The notes below the pieces were generated by a model. The model was not told the DNA's origin and searched no databases. It saw only the letters and a program-made list of their open reading frames with translations. This document shows positions 8,553-17,049 of a DNA stretch of 64,000 nucleotides, piece after piece. The DNA comes from Streptomyces silvae (lineage in GTDB: Bacteria; Actinomycetota; Actinomycetes; Streptomycetales; Streptomycetaceae). A program made the translations under genes and the position numbers. The DNA lies in contig NZ_JAERUC010000203.1 of the NCBI RefSeq assembly GCF_016745505.1, positions 1 through 64,000 of the forward strand, given 5' to 3'. Every line of letters begins with the position of its first letter. Within the stretch, counting starts at the first letter, position 1.

Positions 8553-8635
8553 CACCTGTCGTTGGCCTTCATCAGCCACACCGTTTTCCCGACCGGCCCA
8601 CCGGGGAGGATGCGGTAGGTTGGTGGACACCACAA

Positions 8636-8708
8636 AGGGTCGTAGCTCAATTGGTAGAGCACTGGTCTCCAAAACCAGCGGTTGGGGGTTCAAGTCCCTC
8701 CGGCCCTG
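8636..8708 (+). tRNA. tRNA-Trp (CCA)
   Basis: A full 73-base cloverleaf is present. Acceptor AGGGTCG (8636-8642) pairs with CGGCCCT (8701-8707), with discriminator G8708. The anticodon stem is CTGGT/ACCAG, and loop CTCCAAA has CCA at 8669-8671. The T loop is TTCAAGT. CCA is not encoded at the end. It lies directly before secE. Confidence 0.95.
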
Positions 8709-8814
8709 CTACACACTCCTTCGCCAGGATGTGTGCGCATGTACGTACTTCAATGCACCGCCGTGCGGCTCCACCGGGCGCGGCACGGCCACGACCCGGA
8801 ATCAGGTGAGTAGC

Positions 8815-9102
8815 GTGACGGACGCCGTGGGCTCCATCGACATGCCTGATGCCGAGGACGAAGCCCCCGAGTCGAAGAAGAAGACCCGGAAGGGCGGCAA
8901 GCGCGGCAAGAAGGGCCCTCTGGGCCGTCTCGCGCTGTTCTACCGCCAGATCGTCGCCGAGCTCCGCAAGGTCGTATGGCCGACGCGCAGCCAGCTGTCG
9001 ACGTACACGGCCGTGGTGATCGTGTTCGTGGTCGTCATGATCGGTCTCGTCACCGTGATTGACTTCGGATTTGCGCGGGTCATCAAGTACGTCTTCGGCT
9101 GA
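8815..9102 (+). CDS. secE: preprotein translocase subunit SecE
   Basis: The 95-residue subunit clamps SecY in the Sec translocon. It has an acidic then strongly Lys/Arg-rich N-terminal tail, the conserved amphipathic segment FYRQIVAELRKVVWPTRSQL, and one C-terminal membrane helix (TAVVIVFVVVMIGLVTVIDF). The GTG at 8815 gives the family N-terminus TDAVGSIDMPD, with AGGTGAG just upstream. A GTG at 8806 is also in frame. The longer frame covers the tRNA gene and is rejected. nusG follows 74 bases later, as in most bacteria. Confidence 0.94.
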   Translation: MTDAVGSIDMPDAEDEAPESKKKTRKGGKRGKKGPLGRLALFYRQIVAELRKVVWPTRSQLSTYTAVVIVFVVVMIGLVTVIDFGFARVIKYVFG

Positions 9103-9112
9103 TCCCCGCGGA

Positions 9113-9131
9113 GGGCGCCTCATCGGCGCCC
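9113..9131 (+). terminator. weak hairpin between secE and nusG
   Basis: GGGCGCC and GGCGCCC form a 7-bp stem around TCATC, followed by a pyrimidine-rich stretch. It may attenuate or stabilise the secE mRNA end. It is too short to be sure of termination. Confidence 0.4.
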
Positions 9132-9176
9132 CTTTCGCATGTTCCACCCATTTGTATCCAGGAAGAAGCAGCCATC

Positions 9177-10070
9177 GTGTCTGACCCGAACCTGAACGAC
9201 GACGCCGAGCCCACGGCGAGCGCCGTCGAGTCCGCCGAGGACGAGCTCGACATCGTCGAGGCGGCGGATGCCGTGGCCCCGGACCAGGTCGACGCTGCTG
9301 ACGCCGCCGCGGGCGAGCCCGCCGAGCAGGACGCCGTGCGGGTCGAGTCCGACGAGGACGAAGAGGCCGCCGAGGCCGCGGACGAGGACGAGGCCGCCGA
9401 GCCCGTCGAGGACGAAGAGGCCGACGCCGAGGAAGCCGAGCCGGCCGCCCCCGTCGACGCCGTCGCCGCCCTGCGCGAAGAGCTCCGCGGACTTCCCGGC
9501 GAGTGGTACGTCATCCACACGTACGCCGGTTACGAGAAGCGCGTGAAGGCCAACCTGGAGCAGCGCGCCGTCTCGCTCAACGTCGAGGACTTCATCTACC
9601 AGGCCGAGGTGCCCGAGGAAGAGATCGTCCAGATCAAGAACGGCGAGCGGAAGAACGTCCGTCAGAACAAGCTCCCGGGTTACGTCCTGGTGCGCATGGA
9701 CCTGACGAACGAGTCCTGGGGTGTTGTCCGCAACACGCCCGGTGTCACCGGCTTCGTGGGCAACGCCTACGACCCGTACCCGCTGACCCTGGACGAGATC
9801 GTCAAGATGCTCGCCCCCGAGGCCGAGGAGAAGGCGGCCCGCGAGGCGGCCGAGGCCGAGGGCAAGCCGGCTCCGGCCCGCAAGGTCGAGGTCCAGGTCC
9901 TGGACTTCGAGGTGGGCGACTCGGTCACCGTCACCGACGGCCCGTTCGCGACCCTGCAGGCGACGATCAACGAGATCAACGCCGACTCGAAGAAGGTCAA
10001 GGGCCTCGTCGAGATCTTCGGTCGCGAGACCCCGGTCGAGCTCAGCTTCGACCAGATCCAGAAGAACTGA
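9177..10070 (+). CDS. nusG: transcription termination/antitermination protein NusG
   Basis: The 297-residue protein binds RNA polymerase and affects pausing, termination and coupling to ribosomes. The conserved NGN domain begins at about residue 108 (GEWYVIHTYAGYEKRVK) and includes the NKLPGYVLVRMDL strand. The KOW domain begins near 247 (GDSVTVTDGPF). The first 100 residues are a low-complexity acidic tail rich in Asp, Glu and Ala, which most NusG proteins of about 180 residues lack. GTG at 9177 has AGGAAG upstream. A strong terminator after it separates it from rplK. Confidence 0.96.
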   Translation: MSDPNLNDDAEPTASAVESAEDELDIVEAADAVAPDQVDAADAAAGEPAEQDAVRVESDEDEEAAEAADEDEAAEPVEDEEADAEEAEPAAPVDAVAALREELRGLPGEWYVIHTYAGYEKRVKANLEQRAVSLNVEDFIYQAEVPEEEIVQIKNGERKNVRQNKLPGYVLVRMDLTNESWGVVRNTPGVTGFVGNAYDPYPLTLDEIVKMLAPEAEEKAAREAAEAEGKPAPARKVEVQVLDFEVGDSVTVTDGPFATLQATINEINADSKKVKGLVEIFGRETPVELSFDQIQKN

Positions 10071-10102
10071 CGGCCTTTCGGCCCGTTCCTGGACACATGC
10101 CT

Positions 10103-10152
10103 ACCGAGCAGGTCAGACAGGCTTCGCAGCCGGTCTGACCTGCTCGGTTTTT
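10103..10152 (+). terminator. intrinsic terminator after nusG
   Basis: A perfect 16-bp stem (10103-10118 with 10133-10148) has a 14-base loop and ends in TTTTT (10148-10152). It closes the secE-nusG operon. Confidence 0.92.
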
Positions 10153-10178
10153 GGTCGCGCAGCTATACCCGTTATCGT
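10151..10178 (+). promoter_or_regulatory. candidate rplK promoter
   Basis: TTGGTC (10151-10156) and TATCGT (10173-10178) are spaced by 16 bases. The -35 starts in the T-tract of the nusG terminator. The transcript would begin near 10185, about 64 bases before rplK. Confidence 0.6.
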
Positions 10179-10248
10179 TGTGCGGTATGCCTCCATCCGG
10201 ATGACCGGAATGGCGGCGAAACACTCTCACTAGGACCCGGAGAGAGCA

Positions 10249-10683
10249 ATGCCTCCCAAGAAGAAGAAGGTCACGGGGCTTATCAAGCTCCAGATCAACG
10301 CCGGTGCGGCCAACCCGGCGCCGCCGGTCGGTCCCGCACTGGGCCAGCACGGCGTCAACATCATGGAGTTCTGCAAGGCCTACAACGCCGCGACCGAGTC
10401 GCAGCGTGGCATGGTCGTGCCGGTGGAGATCACGGTCTACGAGGACCGCTCCTTCACCTTCGTCACGAAGACTCCGCCGGCCGCCAAGCTGATCCTCAAG
10501 GCCGCGGGTGTGGACAAGGGCTCCGGCGAGCCGCACAAGACCAAGGTCGCCAAGCTCACGGCCGACCAGGTCCGCGAGATCGCCACGACCAAGCTCCCCG
10601 ACCTGAACGCCAACGACCTCGACGCCGCGTCGAAGATCATCGCTGGCACCGCCCGTTCCATGGGCATCACGGTCGAAGGCTGA
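10249..10683 (+). CDS. rplK: 50S ribosomal protein L11
   Basis: The 144-residue protein forms the GTPase-associated centre with 23S rRNA and is the thiostrepton-site protein. It is also needed for RelA activation during stringent response. The N-terminal domain carries the Pro-rich [24 protein letters not shown] region, and the C-terminal domain binds rRNA. ATG at 10249 has GGAGAG upstream. It is the first gene of the rplK-rplA pair and has its own promoter after the nusG terminator. Confidence 0.97.
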
Positions 10684-10765
10684 GTCAGCCCCGTAGCCCC
10701 ACAGTGGTAGGACCAAGCGCTGGTCCGCACCACGACTCCACACTCTGAAAACCACAGGAGTAGAT

Positions 10766-11488
10766 GTGAAGCGCAGCAAGAACCTCCGCGCTGCGGACGC
10801 GAAGATCGACCGGGAGCGCACGTACGCCCCGCTCGAGGCCGTCCGTATCGCCAAGGAGACCTCCACCACCAAGTTCGACGGCACCGTCGAGGTCGCGTTC
10901 GCGCTGGGTGTCGACCCGCGCAAGGCCGACCAGATGGTCCGTGGCACCGTGAACCTCCCGCACGGCACCGGCAAGACCGCCCGGGTCCTGGTCTTCGCGA
11001 CCGGTGACCGTGCTGCGGCCGCGGAAGCCGCGGGCGCCGACATCGTCGGCGCCGACGAGCTCATCGACGAGGTGGCGAAGGGCCGTCTGGACTTCGACGC
11101 CGTCGTCGCCACGCCGGACCTCATGGGCAAGGTCGGCCGCCTGGGCCGCGTGCTCGGTCCGCGTGGTCTGATGCCGAACCCGAAGACCGGCACCGTCACC
11201 CCCGATGTCGTCAAGGCTGTCAACGACATCAAGGGCGGAAAGATCGAGTTCCGCGTCGACAAGCACTCGAACCTGCACTTCATCATCGGAAAGACCTCTT
11301 TCGATGACACGAAGCTGGTCGAGAACTACGGTGCGGCGCTCGAGGAGATCCTCCGTCTGAAGCCGTCCGCCGCGAAGGGTCGCTTCATCAAGAAGGCGAC
11401 CATGAGCACGACGATGGGCCCCGGCATCCCGCTGGACGCCAACCGCGTGCGCAACCTCCTCGTCGAGGAGGACCCGGCCGCCGTCTGA
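10766..11488 (+). CDS. rplA: 50S ribosomal protein L1
   Basis: The 240-residue L1-stalk protein binds 23S rRNA and assists release of deacylated tRNA. In many bacteria it also represses the rplKA mRNA. The signature GRLGRVLGPRGLMPNPKTGTV is present at about residues 128-148. GTG at 10766 is preceded by AGGAG with 5-base spacing. An out-of-frame ATG overlaps it. It is followed by a strong hairpin that ends the rplKA operon. Confidence 0.97.
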   Translation: MKRSKNLRAADAKIDRERTYAPLEAVRIAKETSTTKFDGTVEVAFALGVDPRKADQMVRGTVNLPHGTGKTARVLVFATGDRAAAAEAAGADIVGADELIDEVAKGRLDFDAVVATPDLMGKVGRLGRVLGPRGLMPNPKTGTVTPDVVKAVNDIKGGKIEFRVDKHSNLHFIIGKTSFDDTKLVENYGAALEEILRLKPSAAKGRFIKKATMSTTMGPGIPLDANRVRNLLVEEDPAAV

Positions 11489-11524
11489 GCCCCCGTGCTC
11501 ACCCGGTAGCCGCGTCACGGCATG

Positions 11525-11566
11525 GGACGGGCCCCGCAGCCTCTTCGGAGGGTGCGGGGCCCGTCC
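11525..11566 (+). terminator. terminator after rplA
   Basis: GACGGGCCCCGCA and TGCGGGGCCCGTC (13 bp perfect) enclose a smaller CCTCTTCGGAGG hairpin. It lies 36 bases after the rplA stop. Confidence 0.82.
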
Positions 11567-11635
11567 TCGTACGAGGAGGCCACAGGGGCTCCGAGAGGCG
11601 CTTAAACCTCTCGCACCGGTCGAACCGGGACGGAT

Positions 11636-11665
11636 TTGCTCCGAACGGCCCCGGTCGCGTAGTCT
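11636..11665 (+). promoter_or_regulatory. rplJ promoter
   Basis: TTGCTC (11636-11641), an 18-base spacer and TAGTCT (11660-11665) form a good housekeeping promoter. Transcription should start at about 11672, giving a leader of about 210 bases before rplJ. Confidence 0.7.
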
Positions 11666-11671
11666 CACCAA

Positions 11672-11864
11672 GAAGCCAAAGACCGCTGGTCGTCGCCGGG
11701 TCCTCGTCAAGGGGAAACGGTGACCGAAGGATCCGTCGAGAACGGGCGACCTGCGCAGGTGACTGTGGAAAGCTCCCGGATTCATCCGGTCGAGCTACGC
11801 CCTGGCGCCTGCGCCGGGGCGTTTCGTCTTTCCCGGCCCCTTCTGAGCGGTCCTCATCACCCGG
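11672..11864 (+). ncRNA. rplJ (L10) mRNA leader with terminator-like hairpin
   Basis: The leader starts near GCCAAAGACCGCTGGTC, in which GACC-GCT-GGTC can pair. This resembles the conserved element of L10 leaders that bind the L10-(L7/L12) complex. Further hairpins follow (ACCTGCGCAGGT; CCGGA-TTCA-TCCGG). The last is a stem of up to 10 bp at 11799-11820 (GCCCTGGCGC with GCGCCGGGGC), immediately followed by GTTTCGTCTTT, so it resembles an attenuator. A small GTG frame across the leader has no support as a gene. Autoregulation by L10 is inferred from the family. Confidence 0.6.
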
Positions 11865-11880
11865 AAGGAGGCCGACGCTC

Positions 11881-12444
11881 ATGGCAAGGCCCGACAAGGC
11901 TGCCGCGGTAGCCGAGCTGACGGACCAGTTCCGCAGCTCGAACGCCGCCGTGCTGACCGAGTACCGGGGTCTCACCGTGGCACAGCTCAAGGAGCTGCGC
12001 CGTTCGCTCGGTGAGAACGCCCAGTACGCCGTGGTGAAGAACACGCTGACCAAGATTGCGGCCAACGAGGCCGGGATCGACACGCTGGACGACCTGTTCT
12101 CGGGTCCGACGGCGGTTGCCTTCGTCACCGGTGACCCGGTGGAGTCGGCGAAGGGTCTTCGTGACTTCGCCAAGGACAACCCCAACCTCATCATCAAGGG
12201 CGGTGTCCTTGACGGTAAGGCGCTGTCCGCCGATGAGTTCAAGAAGCTCGCGGACCTCGAGTCCCGCGAGGTTCTGCTCGCCAAGCTGGCCGGCGCCATG
12301 AAGGGCAAGCAGACTCAGGCTGCGCAGCTCTTCCAGGCTCTGCCGTCGAAGTTCGTCCGCACCGCGGAAGCGCTTCGCGCCAAGAAGGCCGAGCAGGGCG
12401 GTGCCGACACGTCGGCTCCCGCCGAGGCCGAGGTGGCGGAGTAA
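11881..12444 (+). CDS. rplJ: 50S ribosomal protein L10
   Basis: The 187-residue protein anchors the L7/L12 stalk to 23S rRNA. The N-terminal rRNA-binding domain contains TEYRGLTVAQLKELRRSL and YAVVKNTL. The C-terminal helix binds L7/L12 dimers and is followed by an Ala/Glu-rich tail. ATG at 11881 has AAGGAGG with 9-base spacing. It shares an operon with rplL and sits behind a structured leader. Confidence 0.97.
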   Translation: MARPDKAAAVAELTDQFRSSNAAVLTEYRGLTVAQLKELRRSLGENAQYAVVKNTLTKIAANEAGIDTLDDLFSGPTAVAFVTGDPVESAKGLRDFAKDNPNLIIKGGVLDGKALSADEFKKLADLESREVLLAKLAGAMKGKQTQAAQLFQALPSKFVRTAEALRAKKAEQGGADTSAPAEAEVAE

Positions 12445-12533
12445 CCCTCCGCCCTCACGGCTCGCAGCGGGCCCGTACGCCCGCCTACATATACATCCGG
12501 CACCCCCTGCCGAATTAGTGGAAGGACGCCATC

Positions 12534-12917
12534 ATGGCGAAGCTCAGCCAGGAAGACCTGCTCGCTCAGTTCGAGGAGCTCACCCTCATCGAGCTCTCCG
12601 AGTTCGTTAAGGCCTTCGAGGAGAAGTTCGACGTCACCGCCGCCGCGGCCGTCGCCGTCGCCGCCCCGGGTGCCCCCGGTGCCGCCGCCGAGGCCGAGGC
12701 CGAGCAGGACGAGTTCGACGTCATCCTCACGGGTGCCGGCGAGAAGAAGATCCAGGTCATCAAGGTCGTGCGTGAGCTGACCTCGCTGGGCCTGAAGGAG
12801 GCCAAGGACCTCGTCGACGGCACCCCGAAGCCGGTCCTCGAGAAGGTCGCCAAGGAGGCCGCCGACAAGGCTGCCGAGTCCCTCAAGGCCGCCGGCGCTT
12901 CCGTCGAGGTCAAGTGA
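12534..12917 (+). CDS. rplL: 50S ribosomal protein L7/L12
   Basis: The 127-residue acidic stalk protein recruits and activates translational GTPases. It shows the N-terminal dimerisation helices (LLAQFEELTLIELSEFVKAF), an Ala/Pro/Gly hinge at about residues 38-58, and the globular domain with EKKIQVIKVVRELTSLGLKEAK. ATG at 12534 follows GGAAGGA. A 16-bp hairpin after the gene limits read-through into rpoB. Confidence 0.97.
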   Translation: MAKLSQEDLLAQFEELTLIELSEFVKAFEEKFDVTAAAAVAVAAPGAPGAAAEAEAEQDEFDVILTGAGEKKIQVIKVVRELTSLGLKEAKDLVDGTPKPVLEKVAKEAADKAAESLKAAGASVEVK

Positions 12918-12977
12918 CCCTGGGAGTCATCTGACTCCTCTGGACCGTCCCTGCCGCGAGGCGGGGATGTCACATCG

Positions 12978-13013
12978 CAAAGGGCGATCACCCATCCGGG
13001 TGATCGCCCTTTG
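12978..13013 (+). terminator. terminator between rplL and rpoB
   Basis: A perfect 16-bp stem (12978-12993 with 12998-13013) has a 4-base loop ATCC. No long T-tract follows. Confidence 0.85.
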
Positions 13014-13033
13014 GCGTGCCCCAGGAGCCTGCC

Positions 13034-13061
13034 TTGATCTTCCGCGCACGACGAGTAGGGT
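13034..13061 (+). promoter_or_regulatory. distal candidate rpoB promoter
   Basis: TTGATC (13034-13039) and TAGGGT (13056-13061) are spaced by 16 bases, just after the rplL terminator. Between here and the proximal promoter (13062-13336) I see no gene and no strong structure, only short GC-rich repeats. Confidence 0.5.
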
Positions 13062-13336
13062 GATCTTTCGCCGTGCGTTTCTCCGGGGCGCCCACGGGCG
13101 TCAACCGGCGTCCTCCGGACGCAGGTGAAGATCGCCGGGCGTCCGCCGGGCCCCTCGGGGCCTTGACGAACCGCACGCGGCGCGCAATTCTCAGGACGCG
13201 TCGTCATCTCGATCCGCATCCGAGGCATGGATCGAGAGCGAAGAGGGCAGTAAAGAAGAGCGCACACCGCGCGAGGGCTATTCATAGGTGTTGAGAACAG
13301 CTGTTGAGAGCAACGTGGGTCTCTGAGAACCCCGAC

Positions 13337-13365
13337 TGGACATCAGTGTGCCGCTTGGCTACACT
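13337..13365 (+). promoter_or_regulatory. main rpoB promoter
   Basis: TGGACA (13337-13342), a 17-base spacer and TACACT (13360-13365) give one of the best promoter matches in the window. The start near 13372 would leave a leader of about 155 bases before the TTG start. No strong terminator is visible in that leader. Confidence 0.78.
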
Positions 13366-13528
13366 GACCCTTTGCGCTGCCTGTTAGCTGCCTCCTGCCC
13401 GTCACCAGGGGCATGCCCACGCCTAGCACCGATGACCGGATATTCCCTGACCTTGGGATTCCTGTCTCTGTGTGCGGCTTGGGGCCGGTACGCGCGTAGT
13501 GAGTCCGAGCCCTCGGAAGGACCCCCTC

Positions 13529-16500
13529 TTGGCCGCCTCGCGCAACGCCTCGACCTCGAATACGAACAACGGTGCCAGCACCGCCCCGCTGCGCATCTCT
13601 TTTGCAAAGATCAAGGAGCCCCTCGAGGTTCCGAACCTCCTCGCGCTGCAGACCGAGAGCTTTGACTGGCTCCTCGGCAACGCCGCCTGGAAGGCTCGCG
13701 TCGAGGCTGCTCTGGACAGCGGACAAGACGTCCCCACCAAGTCCGGCCTGGAGGAAATCTTCGAGGAGATCTCCCCGATCGAGGACTTCTCCGGGTCGAT
13801 GTCGCTCACCTTCCGCGACCACCGCTTCGAGCCCCCGAAGAACTCGATCGACGAGTGCAAGGAGCGCGACTTCACGTTCGCCGCGCCGCTCTTCGTCACG
13901 GCCGAGTTCACCAACAACGAGACCGGCGAGATCAAGTCCCAGACGGTCTTCATGGGCGACTTCCCGCTCATGACCAACAAGGGCACCTTCGTCATCAACG
14001 GCACCGAGCGTGTCGTCGTGTCGCAGCTCGTGCGCTCGCCGGGTGTCTACTTCGACTCCTCCATCGACAAGACGTCCGACAAGGACATCTTCTCCGCCAA
14101 GATCATCCCTTCCCGGGGTGCCTGGCTGGAGATGGAGATCGACAAGCGCGACATGGTCGGTGTCCGCATCGACCGCAAGCGCAAGCAGTCCGTCACCGTC
14201 CTCCTGAAGGCTCTCGGCTGGACCACCGAGCAGATCCTCGAGGAGTTCGGCGAGTACGAGTCGATGCGCGCCACCCTGGAGAAGGACCACACGCAGGGCC
14301 AGGACGACGCGCTGCTCGACATCTACCGCAAGCTGCGTCCCGGCGAGCCGCCCACGCGTGAGGCCGCTCAGACGCTGCTCGAGAACCTCTACTTCAACCC
14401 GAAGCGCTACGACCTCGCGAAGGTCGGCCGCTACAAGGTGAACAAGAAGCTCGGCGCCGACGAGCCGCTCGACGCGGGTGTCCTCACCAGCGACGACATC
14501 ATCGCCACCATCAAGTACCTGGTGAAGCTGCACGCCGGCGAGACCGAGACGGTCGGCGAGTCCGGCCGCTCGATCATGGTCGAGACCGACGACATCGACC
14601 ACTTCGGCAACCGCCGTATCCGTAACGTCGGTGAGCTGATCCAGAACCAGGTCCGTACGGGTCTCGCCCGTATGGAGCGTGTCGTGCGTGAGCGCATGAC
14701 CACCCAGGACGTCGAGGCGATCACGCCGCAGACCCTGATCAACATCCGGCCGGTCGTCGCCTCCATCAAGGAGTTCTTCGGCACCAGCCAGCTGTCCCAG
14801 TTCATGGACCAGAACAACCCGCTGTCGGGGCTGACGCACAAGCGTCGTCTGAACGCCCTCGGCCCGGGTGGTCTCTCCCGTGAGCGGGCCGGCTTCGAGG
14901 TCCGTGACGTTCACCCGTCGCACTACGGCCGCATGTGCCCGATCGAGACGCCCGAAGGCCCGAACATCGGTCTGATCGGCTCGCTGGCCTCCTACGGGCG
15001 CATCAACCCGTTCGGCTTCATCGAGACGCCGTACCGCAAGGTCGTCGAGGGCGTCGTCACCGACGACGTCGACTACCTGACGGCCGACGAAGAGGACCGC
15101 TTCGTGATCGCCCAGGCGAACGCGACGCTCTCCGACGACATGCGCTTCACCGAGGCCCGTGTGCTGGTCCGCCGTCGTGGCGGCGAGATCGACTACATCC
15201 CCGGCGACGACGTCGACTACATGGACGTCTCGCCGCGCCAGATGGTGTCGGTCGCCACCGCGATGATCCCGTTCCTCGAGCACGACGACGCCAACCGTGC
15301 CCTCATGGGCGCGAACATGATGCGTCAGGCCGTCCCGCTCATCAAGAGCGAGGCGCCGCTGGTCGGCACGGGCATGGAGTACCGCTGTGCCACCGACGCC
15401 GGTGACGTCCTCAAGGCGGAGAAGGCGGGTGTGGTCCAGGAGGTCTCCGCGGACTACATCACCGTGACGAACGACGACGGCACGTACACCACGTACCGCA
15501 TCTCGAAGTTCTCGCGCTCCAACCAGGGCACCTCGGTCAACCAGAAGGTCGTCGTCTCCGAGGGCGACCGCGTCATCGAGAGCCAGGTCCTCGCCGACGG
15601 CCCCGCCACCGAGAACGGTGAGATGGCGCTCGGCAAGAACCTCCTCGTGGCGTTCATGCCCTGGGAGGGTCACAACTACGAGGACGCGATCATCCTGTCG
15701 CAGCGCCTCGTGCAGGACGACGTCCTCTCCTCGATCCACATCGAGGAGCACGAGGTCGACGCCCGTGACACCAAGCTCGGCCCGGAGGAGATCACCCGGG
15801 ACATCCCGAACGTCTCCGAGGAGGTCCTCGCCGACCTCGACGAGCGCGGCATCATCCGTATCGGTGCCGAGGTCGTCGCCGGCGACATCCTCGTCGGCAA
15901 GGTCACGCCCAAGGGTGAGACCGAGCTGACCCCCGAGGAGCGCCTGCTCCGCGCGATCTTCGGTGAGAAGGCGCGCGAGGTGCGCGACACCTCGCTGAAG
16001 GTGCCGCACGGTGAGATCGGCAAGGTCATCGGCGTCCGCGTCTTCGACCGCGAAGAGGGCGACGAGCTGCCGCCGGGCGTGAACCAGCTGGTCCGCGTCT
16101 ACGTCGCGCAGAAGCGCAAGATCACCGATGGTGACAAGCTCGCCGGCCGTCACGGCAACAAGGGCGTCATCTCGAAGATCCTCCCGATCGAGGACATGCC
16201 GTTCCTGGAGGACGGCACCCCGGTCGACATCATCCTCAACCCGCTGGGTGTCCCGTCCCGAATGAACCCGGGACAGGTCCTGGAGATCCACCTCGGCTGG
16301 CTCGCCAGCCGCGGCTGGGACGTCTCCGGCCTCGGTGACGAGTGGGCACAGCGCCTGCAGGCCATCGGCGCCGACCAGGTCGCCCCCGGCACCAACGTCG
16401 CCACGCCCGTCTTCGACGGTGCGCGCGAGGACGAGATCTCCGGTCTCTTCGGAGCCACGATCCCGAACCGCGACGGCGACCGCCTGGTGCAGCCCTCCGG

Positions 16501-17014
16501 CAAGGCCCAGCTGTTCGACGGCCGCTCCGGCGAGCCGTTCCCGGACCCGGTCTCGGTCGGGTTCATGTACATCCTCAAGCTGCACCACCTGGTCGACGAC
16601 AAGCTCCACGCCCGTTCGACCGGCCCGTACTCCATGATCACGCAGCAGCCGCTGGGTGGTAAGGCGCAGTTCGGTGGGCAGCGATTCGGTGAGATGGAGG
16701 TGTGGGCCCTTGAGGCTTACGGCGCCGCATACGCCCTCCAGGAACTGCTGACGATCAAGTCCGACGACGTGACCGGCCGCGTGAAGGTCTACGAGGCGAT
16801 CGTCAAGGGCGAGAACATCCCCGAGCCCGGCATCCCCGAGTCCTTCAAGGTGCTCATCAAGGAGATGCAGTCGCTCTGCCTCAACGTGGAGGTGCTGTCC
16901 TCGGACGGCATGTCCATCGAGATGCGCGACACGGACGAGGACGTCTTCCGCGCGGCGGAGGAGCTCGGTATCGACCTGTCCCGGCGCGAGCCGAGCAGCG
17001 TCGAAGAGGTCTGA
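13529..17014 (+). CDS. rpoB: DNA-directed RNA polymerase subunit beta
   Basis: The 1161-residue catalytic beta subunit of RNA polymerase is the rifampicin target. The TTG start at 13529 is supported by GGAAGGA seven bases upstream and by residue numbering that matches the published Streptomyces scheme (His437, Arg440). The rifampicin region reads GTSQLSQFMDQNNPLSGLTH and continues KRRLNALGPGG. All contact residues are standard except Asn442, at the place of E. coli Ser531. The C-terminal part has the conserved HGNKGV and GGQRFGEMEVWALEAYGAA motifs. rpoC follows 129 bases later. The long frame on the opposite strand is a codon-bias shadow. Confidence 0.98.
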   Translation: MAASRNASTSNTNNGASTAPLRISFAKIKEPLEVPNLLALQTESFDWLLGNAAWKARVEAALDSGQDVPTKSGLEEIFEEISPIEDFSGSMSLTFRDHRFEPPKNSIDECKERDFTFAAPLFVTAEFTNNETGEIKSQTVFMGDFPLMTNKGTFVINGTERVVVSQLVRSPGVYFDSSIDKTSDKDIFSAKIIPSRGAWLEMEIDKRDMVGVRIDRKRKQSVTVLLKALGWTTEQILEEFGEYESMRATLEKDHTQGQDDALLDIYRKLRPGEPPTREAAQTLLENLYFNPKRYDLAKVGRYKVNKKLGADEPLDAGVLTSDDIIATIKYLVKLHAGETETVGESGRSIMVETDDIDHFGNRRIRNVGELIQNQVRTGLARMERVVRERMTTQDVEAITPQTLINIRPVVASIKEFFGTSQLSQFMDQNNPLSGLTHKRRLNALGPGGLSRERAGFEVRDVHPSHYGRMCPIETPEGPNIGLIGSLASYGRINPFGFIETPYRKVVEGVVTDDVDYLTADEEDRFVIAQANATLSDDMRFTEARVLVRRRGGEIDYIPGDDVDYMDVSPRQMVSVATAMIPFLEHDDANRALMGANMMRQAVPLIKSEAPLVGTGMEYRCATDAGDVLKAEKAGVVQEVSADYITVTNDDGTYTTYRISKFSRSNQGTSVNQKVVVSEGDRVIESQVLADGPATENGEMALGKNLLVAFMPWEGHNYEDAIILSQRLVQDDVLSSIHIEEHEVDARDTKLGPEEITRDIPNVSEEVLADLDERGIIRIGAEVVAGDILVGKVTPKGETELTPEERLLRAIFGEKAREVRDTSLKVPHGEIGKVIGVRVFDREEGDELPPGVNQLVRVYVAQKRKITDGDKLAGRHGNKGVISKILPIEDMPFLEDGTPVDIILNPLGVPSRMNPGQVLEIHLGWLASRGWDVSGLGDEWAQRLQAIGADQVAPGTNVATPVFDGAREDEISGLFGATIPNRDGDRLVQPSGKAQLFDGRSGEPFPDPVSVGFMYILKLHHLVDDKLHARSTGPYSMITQQPLGGKAQFGGQRFGEMEVWALEAYGAAYALQELLTIKSDDVTGRVKVYEAIVKGENIPEPGIPESFKVLIKEMQSLCLNVEVLSSDGMSIEMRDTDEDVFRAAEELGIDLSRREPSSVEEV

Positions 17015-17022
17015 CGGGTTGT

Positions 17023-17049
17023 CCGGCCGGATCCCCGTGATCCGGCCGG
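17023..17049 (+). terminator. hairpin between rpoB and rpoC
   Basis: CCGGCCGGAT and ATCCGGCCGG form a perfect 10-bp stem with a 7-base loop. There is no T-tract, so it may protect or attenuate rather than terminate. A second small hairpin (GGGGG-CTCGAA-CCCCC, 17108-17123) lies just before the rpoC ribosome binding site. Confidence 0.5.

Noticed and set aside
11720..11911. 63-codon GTG frame in the rplJ leader, considered as a leader peptide.
   Set aside because: It overlaps the rplJ start, has no run of regulatory codons, and the leader is better explained by RNA structure.
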